Below are positions 47,430 to 55,704 of a DNA stretch of 64,000 nt, piece by piece (positions within the stretch are counted from its first letter, which is position 1; the number at the start of each line of letters is the position of its first letter). The stretch covers positions 1-64,000 of the forward strand of contig NZ_JACIVI010000001.1 of NCBI RefSeq assembly GCF_014145335.1. Reading direction: 5' to 3'. Both the position numbers and the translations under genes were made by a program. Under the pieces are notes generated by a model, which worked only from the letters and a program-made list of their open reading frames with translations, had not been told where the DNA came from and searched no databases. This DNA comes from Aquariibacter albus (GTDB lineage Bacteria > Pseudomonadota > Gammaproteobacteria > Burkholderiales > Burkholderiaceae_C).

Positions 47430-47963
47430 TCAGGCCGGCCGGTCGGCGTAGCGGATCAGCTCGGCCACGTCCTCGGCGAACATCTCGCCGGGGATCACCT
47501 CGCGCAGGCGGCCGCCACGGTCGATCACCACCGTCAGCGGCAGCACGTCGCGCGTGCTGAACAGGGGCGCCAGGCGCTTGGCCTCCAGCGTGACCGGGAA
47601 GTCGTAGGCGTTCTGCCGCAGGTAGGCCCGGGCGGCCTCGGGCCGGTCGAAGCTGGCGGTCAGCACCCGCAGCGGCTTGCCGGCCGCGGCCCGGTGCAGG
47701 GCCTGCACATGCGGGTTGTGGCGGCGGCAGAAGGGGCAGTAGCTGGCCCAGAAGACCAGCACCACGGCCTGGTCGTGCAGGGCCTGGAGGTCGAGCAGGC
47801 CGCCGTCGAGCAGGGGCAGGGGCTGCGGCCAGTTCACCCGGTCGCCCCGTGCCAGCGGATCGGGCCGCGGCGGCGTCGCCGGGGCGGCCTTTGGCGGCGC
47901 GCCGGCGGGCAGCAGCAGCGTGCCCAGCCCGGCCTGCAGCAGGCGGCGGCGGGCCTCACTCAT
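47430..47963 (-). CDS. Periplasmic thioredoxin-like protein (TlpA/ResA type, SoxW-like)
   Basis: A 177-residue protein with a short N-terminal signal region, then a thioredoxin fold with CPFC active site (FWASYCPFCRRHNP) and cis-Pro in DVLPLTVVIDRGG. SoxW-type thioredoxins keep the SoxY carrier Cys reduced or support cytochrome maturation. It overlaps the SoxH-like gene by 8 bases. The position within the sox cluster supports a sulfur role. Confidence 0.85.
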   Translation of the reverse strand: MSEARRRLLQAGLGTLLLPAGAPPKAAPATPPRPDPLARGDRVNWPQPLPLLDGGLLDLQALHDQAVVLVFWASYCPFCRRHNPHVQALHRAAAGKPLRVLTASFDRPEAARAYLRQNAYDFPVTLEAKRLAPLFSTRDVLPLTVVIDRGGRLREVIPGEMFAEDVAELIRYADRPA

Positions 47964-49047
47964 CCTCGCGCTCCATCAGCAGGTAGGTGTTGTAGGCATT
48001 CATGCGGTGGGCCGCCTGGAACAGCGGCAGGCCGCGGTAGCGCGACCAGTCGGCCTGGGCATAGGCCTCGTCGAAGGGCAGCAGCTCCCGGGCGGCACGG
48101 CCCATCTGCCGGCGCAGATCGACCAGGTAGTCGCGGGTGAGCTGCAGATCGGCACGGGCCTGGGTGGTGTGCGGGCCGTGGCCGGGCACCAGCAGGTCCA
48201 GCGGCCGGGCCAGCAGGCGGTCGAGCGCGACGATCCAGGCCCGGCTGTCGGCCTGGCCGACAAAGGGAATGCGGCCGCGGAAGGCCAGGTCGCCGACGAA
48301 GCTCACGCCCAGCTCGGGCAGGTGCACGGCCAGGTCGTCGGGGGTATGGGCCGGGCCCAGGGCTTCCAGCTCGAAGCGACGGCCGCCGATCTCCAGCGTC
48401 AGCCGGTCCTCGACCCAGCGGTCCGCGGCGACCAGGCGCGTGCGCTCGTCCACCCAGGGCGCCAGGGTGAGCCGGCTTTCCTCCAGGCGGCGACGCGCGG
48501 TGTCGGAGGGCAGGTAGTCGCGGCCGCGGGCCTGGGCGATCACCTGCGCGCCGCGGTCCTTGAACACCTGCAGCCCATAGACATGGTCGGCGTGGTAGTG
48601 GGTCACGATCACGTGCGTGACCGGCTTCGGCGTCAGGCGCGCGATCGCGGCCCGCAGCAGCTCGGCCAGGGGGGGCGAGCCCAGTGCGTCGATCAGCACC
48701 ACGCCGTCCGCGGTGATCACGAAGCCGGCGTTCGAGATGAAGTTGCCGTTGGCGGCCGAGCCCAGGGCCGAGACGCCGCGCACGTAGTACACGCCGGTGG
48801 CCACCTCGATGGGCTCGATCTCCACGGCCGGCAGGAAATCGGCGTCGGCCCCGCCGGCCGGGTGCGCCTGGCCTGGCGTGGCGGGCGCGGCCTCGGTCGT
48901 CGGCTGCGCCCGCGCCGGCCGGCCGGCCGCGGCCAGACCGAGCGCCAGGGCCAGCAGCAGGCCGGGCAGCACCTGCCGCAGCAGCCCGCCGGCCCGGCCG
49001 GTGGACGGGCACAGGGCGGCACGGGCGGGCAGGGCGGGGGCGTTCAC
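47956..49047 (-). CDS. soxH: Metallo-beta-lactamase fold hydrolase, SoxH-like (quinoprotein relay metallohydrolase type)
   Basis: The 363-residue product has a signal peptide (LLPGLLLALALGLAAAGRP-type, given in part) and the metal motif HYHADH (VTHYHADHVYGLQVF), plus GDLAFRGRIPF and PGHGPHTTQARADL contributing further ligands. It belongs to the periplasmic SoxH group found with sox or PQQ/quinoprotein genes. Substrate unknown; a glyoxalase II-type thioester or thiosulfonate hydrolysis is imaginable. It overlaps the SoxW-like gene. Confidence 0.8.
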   Translation of the reverse strand: MNAPALPARAALCPSTGRAGGLLRQVLPGLLLALALGLAAAGRPARAQPTTEAAPATPGQAHPAGGADADFLPAVEIEPIEVATGVYYVRGVSALGSAANGNFISNAGFVITADGVVLIDALGSPPLAELLRAAIARLTPKPVTHVIVTHYHADHVYGLQVFKDRGAQVIAQARGRDYLPSDTARRRLEESRLTLAPWVDERTRLVAADRWVEDRLTLEIGGRRFELEALGPAHTPDDLAVHLPELGVSFVGDLAFRGRIPFVGQADSRAWIVALDRLLARPLDLLVPGHGPHTTQARADLQLTRDYLVDLRRQMGRAARELLPFDEAYAQADWSRYRGLPLFQAAHRMNAYNTYLLMEREDE

Positions 49048-49057
49048 ACCGACCGGG

Positions 49058-49603
49058 TCAAAAGGCCAGGGCGTCCTCGATGGCCTTCAGGCCGGCGCGC
49101 GCGCAGGCCTCGTCAGCCTCGCCGCCGGGGGCGCCGGACACGCCGATGGCGCCGACCAGGCTGCCGCCGGCCTCGATGGGCAGGCCGCCGCCGAGGGCCG
49201 CGACACGGGCATGCGCGGTGCGGATGCCGCTCATCGACTTGCCGGCCTGGGTCTCGGTGGCCAGGGCCATCGTCGGGATCTTGAAGCTGGCCGCGGTCCA
49301 GGCCTTGTTGGCCGCCACCTCGACGGTGTGCGCGCCTGCAAAGCGGTCCCGCACGAAGGCCTGCAGGACCCCGCTGCGGTCGACCACCGCCACCCCGGTC
49401 TGGTAGCCGGCCTTGCGGCAGCTTTCCAGCGCGGCCTGGGCGGCCCGCAGCGCGGTCTCGGGGGTGAGGCTGGTCGTGCCGAAGGTGGCGGCGGCCTCGG
49501 CCGCGCCGCCGGGGGCTGCGCTCAGGCCCAGGGTGAGGGCCAGCAGGGACGCTGCAGCCGAACGGGCCGCGAGGCGGCGGGGCTCAGGGCTTGATGTAGG
49601 CAT
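49058..49603 (-). CDS. GlcG/HbpS haem-binding family protein, periplasmic
   Basis: A 181-residue protein with a signal peptide (AAASLLALTLGLSAAPGGA) and GlcG/HbpS domain (QTGVAVVDRSGVLQAF, AANKAWTAASFKIPT, GLPIEAGGSLVGAIGVSG). Family members bind haem or cobalamin or act in redox sensing. Its start overlaps the end of the DsrE gene by 20 bases. In Burkholderiales it recurs beside sox genes, and its role there is not established. Confidence 0.88.
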   Translation of the reverse strand: MPTSSPEPRRLAARSAAASLLALTLGLSAAPGGAAEAAATFGTTSLTPETALRAAQAALESCRKAGYQTGVAVVDRSGVLQAFVRDRFAGAHTVEVAANKAWTAASFKIPTMALATETQAGKSMSGIRTAHARVAALGGGLPIEAGGSLVGAIGVSGAPGGEADEACARAGLKAIEDALAF

Positions 49604-50006
49604 AGCCTTCCTTCTGCAGCTTGGTCAGCCGCACGACGCCGGAGGGGGTGAAGTCCGCCTCCTGGATGAACTGCTCCTTCTTCAGGTTGCGGTTCTTCAG
49701 CGTGATCTCGCAGACCTCGAACTTCACGCCGCGCGACTTGAGCGCGGCCACCGTGGCGTCGAAGGGCGCCTCGTTGCGGTCCTTCATGCCGTCCATCAGG
49801 AAGTCCACGCCGAAGGCGTGGGTCACGACGGTGATCTCGGCGGAGGGGTCGGTGTCGAGATGGTTCCGGATGTTGCGCAGCGTGGCCAGGGCCTGGCTGG
49901 CGGTGTCGTTCACGTGGTAGACGACCTTGTCGCCGGCCCAGGCGGGCAGGGCGCAGGCGGCGGCCAGCAGCAGGGTGGCGAGGGGGCGGGTGAGGGCAGT
50001 CGTCAT
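49584..50006 (-). CDS. DsrE family periplasmic protein
   Basis: The 140-residue protein has a signal peptide (PLATLLLAAACALPAWA) and the DsrE/F fold (KVVYHVNDTASQALATLRN, ITVVTHAFGVDFLMDG, GVKFEVCEITLKNRNL). A single Cys in the FEVCEI segment could bind sulfur, as in sulfurtransferases. It lies 62 bases after soxB in the sox operon, suggesting a role in handling sulfane sulfur in the periplasm. Confidence 0.88.
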   Translation of the reverse strand: MTTALTRPLATLLLAAACALPAWAGDKVVYHVNDTASQALATLRNIRNHLDTDPSAEITVVTHAFGVDFLMDGMKDRNEAPFDATVAALKSRGVKFEVCEITLKNRNLKKEQFIQEADFTPSGVVRLTKLQKEGYAYIKP

Positions 50007-50068
50007 GCGCGGCTCCGGAAGGGGTGGGAGGGGAGGGCGTGAGCCTAAGCCGTGGGCCGGCCGCGCGC

Positions 50069-51802
50069 TCAGGCCAGGCCCGGATTGCCGTCCACGCCGA
50101 TCAGGCGCGGGGTGTTCAGGCGGCGCGGCTTGACGACCTTCTGGTCCTTGAGCCAGCGCTCGACCAGCTCCCACACGGGCGGCAGGCCGGCCTTGGCCGC
50201 TTCCTCCGACACCGGCGCCCAGCCGGCCACCTTGTAGCTCTTGCCGGCCTCGATGGGCTGGCCGTCCAGGCGCATGTCCTGGATGCGGCGGCCCATGGCG
50301 GCGCCGGGCTCGATGGCATACGTCAGGCCGCCGACGCGCACCATGTCGCCGCCCTGCTGGTAGTAGGGGTCGGCGTTGAAGAGGTTGTCGGCCACGTCCT
50401 CCAGCACGGTCTTGATCGTCTCGCCGCTCATGGGCGTGACGGTCGCGTGGGAGTAGGTGGTGGCCAGCTGGTCCATCATCAGCTCGCGGGTGATGGCCTG
50501 GCCCGGCAGCAGGCTGGTGCCCCAGCGGAAGCCCGGCGAGAAGGCGATCTGCGCGCCCTGGGTCTCGATCAGCGCGTCGCAGATCAGCTGGTCCCAGCTG
50601 CCGTTGAAGTTGCCGCGGCGGTAGAGCGTGCCTTCGGTGGTGGCCAGCACCTCGTTCAGCTTGGCCTCGTAGGGCGCGCGGATCTTGGCGATCTGCGCGG
50701 CCATGGCGGCGTCGGCCGGCAGCATCTTCGAGAACACGGGCAGCAGGCGGTACTTGAAGTCGCTGACCTTGCCGTCCACGACCTTGAAGTCCATCACGCC
50801 GAGGAACTTGCCGTTGCTGCCGGCATTGGTCACCAGGGTCGTGCCGCCAGGGTTCTTGACCGGCACCGCCACCGGCACGCCGTCGTGGGTGTGGCCGCCG
50901 AAGATCGCGTCCACGCCGCGCACGCGGCTGGCCATCTTCAGGTCCACGTCCATGCCGTTGTGGCTGATCACCACGACCACCTGGGCCCCCTTGCCGCGCG
51001 CCTCGTCGACCATGGCCTGCAGGTTCTCGTCCTGGATGCCGAAGCTCCAGTCGGCCACCATGTAGCGCGGGTTGGCGATGGGCGTGTAGGGGAAGGCCTG
51101 GCCGATGATGGCGCAGGGCACGCCGTTGATGGGGCGGATCACATAGGGCTTGAAGACGGGGTCGCCGAAGTCGGTGGTCTTGACGTTCTGCGCGACGAAA
51201 TCCACCTTGCCGGCGAAGTCCTTCTCCACGATCTCCTTGACCCGCTCCATGCCATAGGTGAACTCCCAGTGGCCGGTCATCACGTCCACGCCCAGCAGCT
51301 TGCAGGCGTCGACCATGTCCTGGGCGTTGGTCCACAGGCTGGTGGCGCTGCCCTGCCAGGTGTCGCCGCCGTCGAGCAGCAGGGCACCCGGGCGGCTGGC
51401 CTTCATGCGCTGGACCAGGGTGGCCAGGTGGGCGAAGCCGCCGACCTGGCCGAACCTGGCCGCGGCCTTCTCGAAGTCGTTGAAGGCCAGGGCATGGGCC
51501 TCGGCCGTCCCGGGGCGGAGGCCGGCCTGCTTCAGCAGGTGCTCGCCGACCAGGTGCGGCACCTGGCCACGCATGCTGCCGATGCCCAGGTTCACGCTGG
51601 GCTCGCGGAAATAGATGGGCAGGAGCTGCGCATGGCAGTCCGTCATGTGCAGGAAGGACACCGCGCCCGGGCCCTTGAAGGCCGGCGGCAGGTCATACAG
51701 CGAGCCGGCTGCCGCCTCCGCCGAGGCGTGGCGGGCCAGCGGCAGGCCGGCGGCGGCGGCAAGGCCCAGCAGTCGGACGAAATCGCGTTTGGACAGATTC
51801 AT
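50069..51802 (-). CDS. soxB: Thiosulfohydrolase SoxB
   Basis: A 577-residue periplasmic dinuclear-manganese enzyme with a twin-arginine-type signal (SKRDFVRLLGLAAAAGLP). Metallophosphatase-like motifs are visible: HMTDCHAQLLPIYFREPS, LDGGDTWQGSATSLW, MTGHWEFTYG, GGHTHDGVPV, and the 5'-nucleotidase C-domain. It hydrolyses sulfate from the SoxY-bound thiosulfonate. A hairpin with T-rich tail lies between soxX and soxB. The start at 51802 gives the Tat signal at once. Confidence 0.97.
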   Translation of the reverse strand: MNLSKRDFVRLLGLAAAAGLPLARHASAEAAAGSLYDLPPAFKGPGAVSFLHMTDCHAQLLPIYFREPSVNLGIGSMRGQVPHLVGEHLLKQAGLRPGTAEAHALAFNDFEKAAARFGQVGGFAHLATLVQRMKASRPGALLLDGGDTWQGSATSLWTNAQDMVDACKLLGVDVMTGHWEFTYGMERVKEIVEKDFAGKVDFVAQNVKTTDFGDPVFKPYVIRPINGVPCAIIGQAFPYTPIANPRYMVADWSFGIQDENLQAMVDEARGKGAQVVVVISHNGMDVDLKMASRVRGVDAIFGGHTHDGVPVAVPVKNPGGTTLVTNAGSNGKFLGVMDFKVVDGKVSDFKYRLLPVFSKMLPADAAMAAQIAKIRAPYEAKLNEVLATTEGTLYRRGNFNGSWDQLICDALIETQGAQIAFSPGFRWGTSLLPGQAITRELMMDQLATTYSHATVTPMSGETIKTVLEDVADNLFNADPYYQQGGDMVRVGGLTYAIEPGAAMGRRIQDMRLDGQPIEAGKSYKVAGWAPVSEEAAKAGLPPVWELVERWLKDQKVVKPRRLNTPRLIGVDGNPGLA

Positions 51803-51832
51803 GGCAGCGGCCTGACGCCCTGAAGGGCGCAC

Positions 51833-51859
51833 AGAAAAGAGGGGCCCGGGACGGGCCCC
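51833..51859 (-). terminator. Attenuator-like hairpin between soxX and soxB
   Basis: On the minus strand, GGGGCCC-GTCCC-GGGCCCC is followed by TCTTTTCT, which matches an intrinsic terminator. As soxB lies downstream in the same direction, this would limit read-through and set the soxB dose. A second small hairpin (CGCCCT-TC-AGGGCG) is at 51816-51829. Confidence 0.6.
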
Positions 51860-51921
51860 GAATCACGAGGAGAAGAAGGGGCTCCGGTCGCAGCGCAGCT
51901 CGCGCCGGCGGGCGGCCGGGC

Positions 51922-52563
51922 TCACTGGTTGACCGGGGACTTCGGGTCCAGCAGCAAGGCCATCACATGCTTGATCTGCTGCTCGGTGAGGATGCCGGCG
52001 TGGCCGGCGCGGGGCATGGCGGAACAGGCGTTGTAGGCCTTCGCATTCCACAGCTTGCCCCAGGTGTATTCGACGATGGCCCTGGACGCCGGATCGGCCG
52101 GGTCGGCCACGCCACGCAGCTTGCCGTACTGGTAGAGGCTGGGGCCGATGGTGCCGAAGGACAGCTCGGCCTTGCTGATCTGGTGGCAGTTGTAGCAATT
52201 GCCGCCGTTGGCTTCGCCGGCCTTGTCCGTCCAGGTGTTGCCACGGCCGCTCTGGGCGATCTTCTCGCCCTCCTTCCAGTCGCCGAGGAACTGGCCATCC
52301 TTCGGCCACTGGATGGTCTTGAAGTTGGCGGCTTCGAGGGCCTGGGTCTGGGCTGCCGTCAGCGGCTTGCCGCGGGCCTCGGCCTGCGAGCAGGCGGCAT
52401 TGGCCTCGTCCTGCTGCAAGCGCGCGACGGTGGCGATGCCCTTGTCGCTGAAGGAGGCCTGCATCATCGCGGCGGCCTGGGCGTCCAGCTCGGCCGGGCT
52501 GGGCCCGGTCGCGCAGGCGGCCAGCCACAGGGCGGCGGGGAGGGTGGCGGTCAGGGATTTCAT
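51922..52563 (-). CDS. soxX: Cytochrome c subunit SoxX
   Basis: A 213-residue cytochrome with a lipoprotein-like signal (ATLPAALWLAACATG) and a haem motif CYNCH (GGNCYNCHQISKAELSF), with distal Met in YNACSAMPRAGHAGI. It is the small subunit of the SoxAX thiosulfate-oxidising cytochrome that links thiosulfate to SoxY. The N-terminal extension (about 100 residues before the haem) contains two CxxxA-like regions; a long SoxX is known in some betaproteobacteria. It follows soxA by 12 bases. Confidence 0.93.
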   Translation of the reverse strand: MKSLTATLPAALWLAACATGPSPAELDAQAAAMMQASFSDKGIATVARLQQDEANAACSQAEARGKPLTAAQTQALEAANFKTIQWPKDGQFLGDWKEGEKIAQSGRGNTWTDKAGEANGGNCYNCHQISKAELSFGTIGPSLYQYGKLRGVADPADPASRAIVEYTWGKLWNAKAYNACSAMPRAGHAGILTEQQIKHVMALLLDPKSPVNQ

Positions 52564-52575
52564 CGGGGCGTCTCC

Positions 52576-53433
52576 TCAGCGCTTGATCGCCGGGGCGATC
52601 GATTCGGCGCCCTTGGCATTGAGGCCCATGTAGCTGGCCAGGGCGATCGTCACCTCCGAGCCGAAGCCCGGGTAAGGGAAGCGCTGCTGGCGGAAGCAGT
52701 CGTTCAGCCGCCGCTGCATGCCCCAGAGCTGGCCGGCCGACACGCGGTAGGCCGGCCAGGCGGCGAAGCCCACGCCGTCGCCCGGGTTCTTGCGCAGGTC
52801 CGGCAGATCCTGCAGGCGGATGCGCTGGCCTTCCGCGCCGTGGCAGGTCGCGCAGGCAAAGTCATAGGGCCCGCCGCGGTAGAAGAAGGCGCGCTTGCCC
52901 AGCTCGTACATGCGCTGCTCTTCCGGGTGCGCGCTGGGCAGGTTCATCTTCATGCCGCGCGATTCGGCGCTGATCCAGGCCACCAGGGCCTCCAGCGTCT
53001 TCTGCTCGCCCTTGCCGAACTCGGTCTTGGCGATCTCGTCGGCCTTGAAGCCCTGCAGGGTCTCCATGCAGCTCAGCAGGCGGGATTCCAGGTCCTGCAC
53101 CCGGCCGGTGTCGGCGAAGAAGCGCGGCAGCGTGACGAAGGCGCCCTTGACCACGCCCTTGCCCTGGCCCAGGTCGCAGCCTTCCAGGCTGGCCTTCTTT
53201 GGGCCGCGGGCTTCCTTCCAGAGCGACTCGCCCTTGAGCTCGAAGAGCTCGGCCGGGTTGCCGTCCTCCAGCATCTTGCGGTATTCGGCAATGCCGTCGG
53301 CCGTCGACTTGGCCGGCGCGGCTTGCGCGCTGACCGGGGGCGGGCCGGCCAGCAGCGCGGCGCCGCCCGCCAGGGCCAGGGCCGTGGCGATCAGGCGCAG
53401 GCGCGGGGCCCGGGACGTCTTGCTGGGTGCCAT
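52576..53433 (-). CDS. soxA: L-cysteine S-thiosulfotransferase subunit SoxA, monohaem type
   Basis: The 285-residue protein has a signal peptide, then two cytochrome-like halves. The first half has lost its haem motif (LEGCDLGQGKG and LLSCME keep only a Cys pair), the second keeps CATCH (YDFACATCHGAEGQRI). The catalytic Cys is in RRLNDCFRQQRFPYPG, about residue 246. This is the monohaem SoxA variant. With SoxX it conjugates thiosulfate to the SoxY Cys. The gap upstream to soxZ is 137 bases. Confidence 0.94.
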   Translation of the reverse strand: MAPSKTSRAPRLRLIATALALAGGAALLAGPPPVSAQAAPAKSTADGIAEYRKMLEDGNPAELFELKGESLWKEARGPKKASLEGCDLGQGKGVVKGAFVTLPRFFADTGRVQDLESRLLSCMETLQGFKADEIAKTEFGKGEQKTLEALVAWISAESRGMKMNLPSAHPEEQRMYELGKRAFFYRGGPYDFACATCHGAEGQRIRLQDLPDLRKNPGDGVGFAAWPAYRVSAGQLWGMQRRLNDCFRQQRFPYPGFGSEVTIALASYMGLNAKGAESIAPAIKR

Positions 53434-53570
53434 GTCGTGTCTCCTCGTGCGGCCCCGGTCGGTGCTGGGGCGGGGTGGGCCGTCGTCTTGGCGACGGCGC
53501 TCGGGCGGCGTGGTCCCCCTGCGGAGGCAGCCGGGGCTGGCGTGCCGCCGGCCCCGGGCAGGGCGCGGGA

Positions 53571-53882
53571 TCAGGACACGGTGGCTTCGTCGGTGCGGCT
53601 GTCGCCCTTGTTGTCGACCCAGCTCACGGCGATCTTGTCGCCGGCCTTGGCGCCCTTGACGGCGAACTGCAGGTAGGGGTTCTTGGAGATCGCCGGGCCC
53701 CACTGGGCCTCCATCACGACCTTGCCGTTGTGCTTGGCGGTCACGCTCTGGATGAACCAGGCGGGAATCAGGGCGCCGGACGCGTCCTTGCGCTGACCGG
53801 TCTCCATCTCGTGGCTCATCAGGACGCGGACGGTGGCCTTGTCGCCGGCCATCTGTGCGCGGATCTTCATCGGATCGGCCAT
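53571..53882 (-). CDS. soxZ: Thiosulfate oxidation carrier complex protein SoxZ
   Basis: The 103-residue protein has the SoxZ immunoglobulin-like fold: VRVLMSHEMETGQRKD, PAWFIQSVTAKHNGK and QWGPAISKNPYLQFAVKG. It is a partner of SoxY, with which it forms the carrier complex. No signal peptide, as normal, because it is exported bound to SoxY. It is separated from soxY by 147 bases, a larger gap than usual. Confidence 0.96.
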   Translation of the reverse strand: MADPMKIRAQMAGDKATVRVLMSHEMETGQRKDASGALIPAWFIQSVTAKHNGKVVMEAQWGPAISKNPYLQFAVKGAKAGDKIAVSWVDNKGDSRTDEATVS

Positions 53883-54029
53883 GGGGTAACTCCTTGAATG
53901 GGTGAAACGTTCGGGGATGTCGGGGAGGGTCGGCGGCTCAGGATGTGAGCTTGGGTTCCCACGGGCGCGCGGAGCTCGCCCGGTTCGCCAGGCACGCAGG
54001 CGTCCGCAGGGACGCCCACGTCTCCGGGC

Positions 54030-54497
54030 TCACCCACCGCAGCCGCCGAGGGTGACCTTGACTTCCTTTTGCGCGAACAGCACCTTGCCATCGGCCATCA
54101 GGGCCACGGCATAGACGTTGGAGGACTGGCCCATCTTGGCGCGGGTCTGCACCGCGGCCTCGACGCTGTCGCTCACGTCGAACTTGGCGGTCAGGATCGA
54201 GGGGTTCTTCTCGACCAGGATCAGCATGCTCTTCACGCCCGCCAGGCTGGTCGAGGCACCCAGCGGCACGACGGCGCCGTTCTCGGCGATGTCCGGGCCG
54301 GTGATCGTCACGTCCTTGCTCTCGACCGGCGCGCCGGCACCCAGGGCCTTCATCAGGTCGGCCATGGTCTTGGCGTCGAAGGCAGCCTTGTTGTAGTCGG
54401 CGGCCAGGGCGAGGCCGGGCAGGCTCATCAGGCCGGCGCTGGCCAGCAGGCCGGCCACGGTGGCGCTGCGTTGCAGCATCTGTCGACGGGTTTGCAT
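54030..54497 (-). CDS. soxY: Thiosulfate oxidation carrier protein SoxY
   Basis: The 155-residue protein has a Tat signal (TRRQMLQRSATVAG) and ends in the substrate-carrying arm GGCGG (VTLGGCGG), whose Cys binds the sulfur substrate. The central ILVEKNPSILTAKF and VYAVALMADGKVLFAQKE segments are typical. Intermediates stay attached to it while SoxAX, SoxB and SoxCD act. Confidence 0.96.
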   Translation of the reverse strand: MQTRRQMLQRSATVAGLLASAGLMSLPGLALAADYNKAAFDAKTMADLMKALGAGAPVESKDVTITGPDIAENGAVVPLGASTSLAGVKSMLILVEKNPSILTAKFDVSDSVEAAVQTRAKMGQSSNVYAVALMADGKVLFAQKEVKVTLGGCGG

Positions 54498-54582
54498 CGT
54501 TGCTCCTTGGGATCCTTGGAAATCAGGCGGCTGCGGGTGGGGCCGCGGTCGGGGCCGGGGTACGGCGGCTTGGGGGCTGAGA

Positions 54583-55704
54583 TCAGGGCTTGGCGGCGCC
54601 AGCGGCCAGCCAGCCGGCGATCAGGCGGGCCTCGTCGTCGCTGAGCGACTGCGGCGGCATCGGGATGTTGCCCCAAACGCCGGCGCCCCCCTGCTTGATC
54701 TTGCCGGTCAGGTAGGCGACCGCGTCGGCGCGGCTGCCGTGTTTCTTCGCGATCTCCTGGAAGCCGGGGCCGACCAGCTTGTGCTCCATGCCGTGGCAGG
54801 CCGTGCAGCTGTTCTTCTGCGCGAGCGCGACCGCAGCGGCCGTGCCGGCCTCCGCGGCGGGCTTGGGCGCGGCGGCAGGGGCCGCGCTGCCGGGGCGGCT
54901 GGTGTTCAGGCCCTTCTGGGCGCCGACCGCGCGCTGCTGCTCCGCCAGGTTGCCGTGCGCGTCCATGGCATGGGCCGGCAGGAAGGAGGCGATCTTGGCC
55001 TCCGCCGGGCAGTTCTTCATGCAGGCCGAGCCCTGGACGTCCGGCTTGCTGTGGCCGCCGAATTCGGGGCCGGGCCACAGGCCGTGCACGGTGTTGACGC
55101 CGGCGCGGTTGGGCAGGCGCTTCTGCACCTCGGCGATGTTGCGGTCGGACAGCACGAAGTCATCCGGCAGCACGCCGCCCATGTTCAGCAGGTAGGCCGT
55201 GACGGCGTAGACCTCGTTGGGCTTGAGGGACTTCGGCTGGTTCCACGGCATGGCGCGGTGGATGTAGTCCCACAGCGTCGAGACACTGGAGACCTTCATC
55301 AGCGTGGTGCGGCCGGGGAAGCCGGGGTCGGTCAGGCGGGCGACGCGGCCGGTCTTCACATCCTCGGCGGTCGTGCCGCCGATCAGCGGCGAGAACACTT
55401 CATTGCTCTCGCCGAAGATGCCGTGGCAGGAGGCGCACTTGCCCTCCCAGACGTCCATGCCGAGGGCGACCGAGCCTTCGCCGGGCGGCAGGCCCTTGAA
55501 GTCGGGGCGCACGTCGATGTCCCAGGCCTGGATCTCCTTGGCGGTCGCGCCGCGGCCGATGCCGGGGAAGTCCGCCGGGGCGGCCGCGGCGGCCCGGGCC
55601 TTGGGGGCGGCCTGCGCATGCAGCGCCGGCGCGGTGGCCAGCAGGGCCGCCGCGAGCAGGGCGGCCTGCAGCGGGCGCATCGCCTTCTCAAGCGAGCTGG
55701 ACAT
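54583..55704 (-). CDS. soxD: Sulfane dehydrogenase cytochrome subunit SoxD
   Basis: The 373-residue protein has a signal peptide (LQAALLAAALLATAPALHA) and two cytochrome c motifs, CASCH (about residue 89) and CTACH (about 302), separated by a long loop with a Cys pair (SACMKNCPAE). A Pro/Ala-rich segment precedes the second domain. It takes electrons from SoxC. The start overlaps the soxC end by 17 bases. Presence of SoxCD means full oxidation of the sulfane sulfur rather than globule storage. Confidence 0.93.
   Translation of the reverse strand: MSSSLEKAMRPLQAALLAAALLATAPALHAQAAPKARAAAAAPADFPGIGRGATAKEIQAWDIDVRPDFKGLPPGEGSVALGMDVWEGKCASCHGIFGESNEVFSPLIGGTTAEDVKTGRVARLTDPGFPGRTTLMKVSSVSTLWDYIHRAMPWNQPKSLKPNEVYAVTAYLLNMGGVLPDDFVLSDRNIAEVQKRLPNRAGVNTVHGLWPGPEFGGHSKPDVQGSACMKNCPAEAKIASFLPAHAMDAHGNLAEQQRAVGAQKGLNTSRPGSAAPAAAPKPAAEAGTAAAVALAQKNSCTACHGMEHKLVGPGFQEIAKKHGSRADAVAYLTGKIKQGGAGVWGNIPMPPQSLSDDEARLIAGWLAAGAAKP

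Noticed and set aside
53883-54029. A small gene between soxY and soxZ
   Set aside because: The 147 bases contain only a short hairpin (GCGTCC-GCA-GGGACGC, about 53999-54014) and no frame with a start, ribosome binding site and sensible product.
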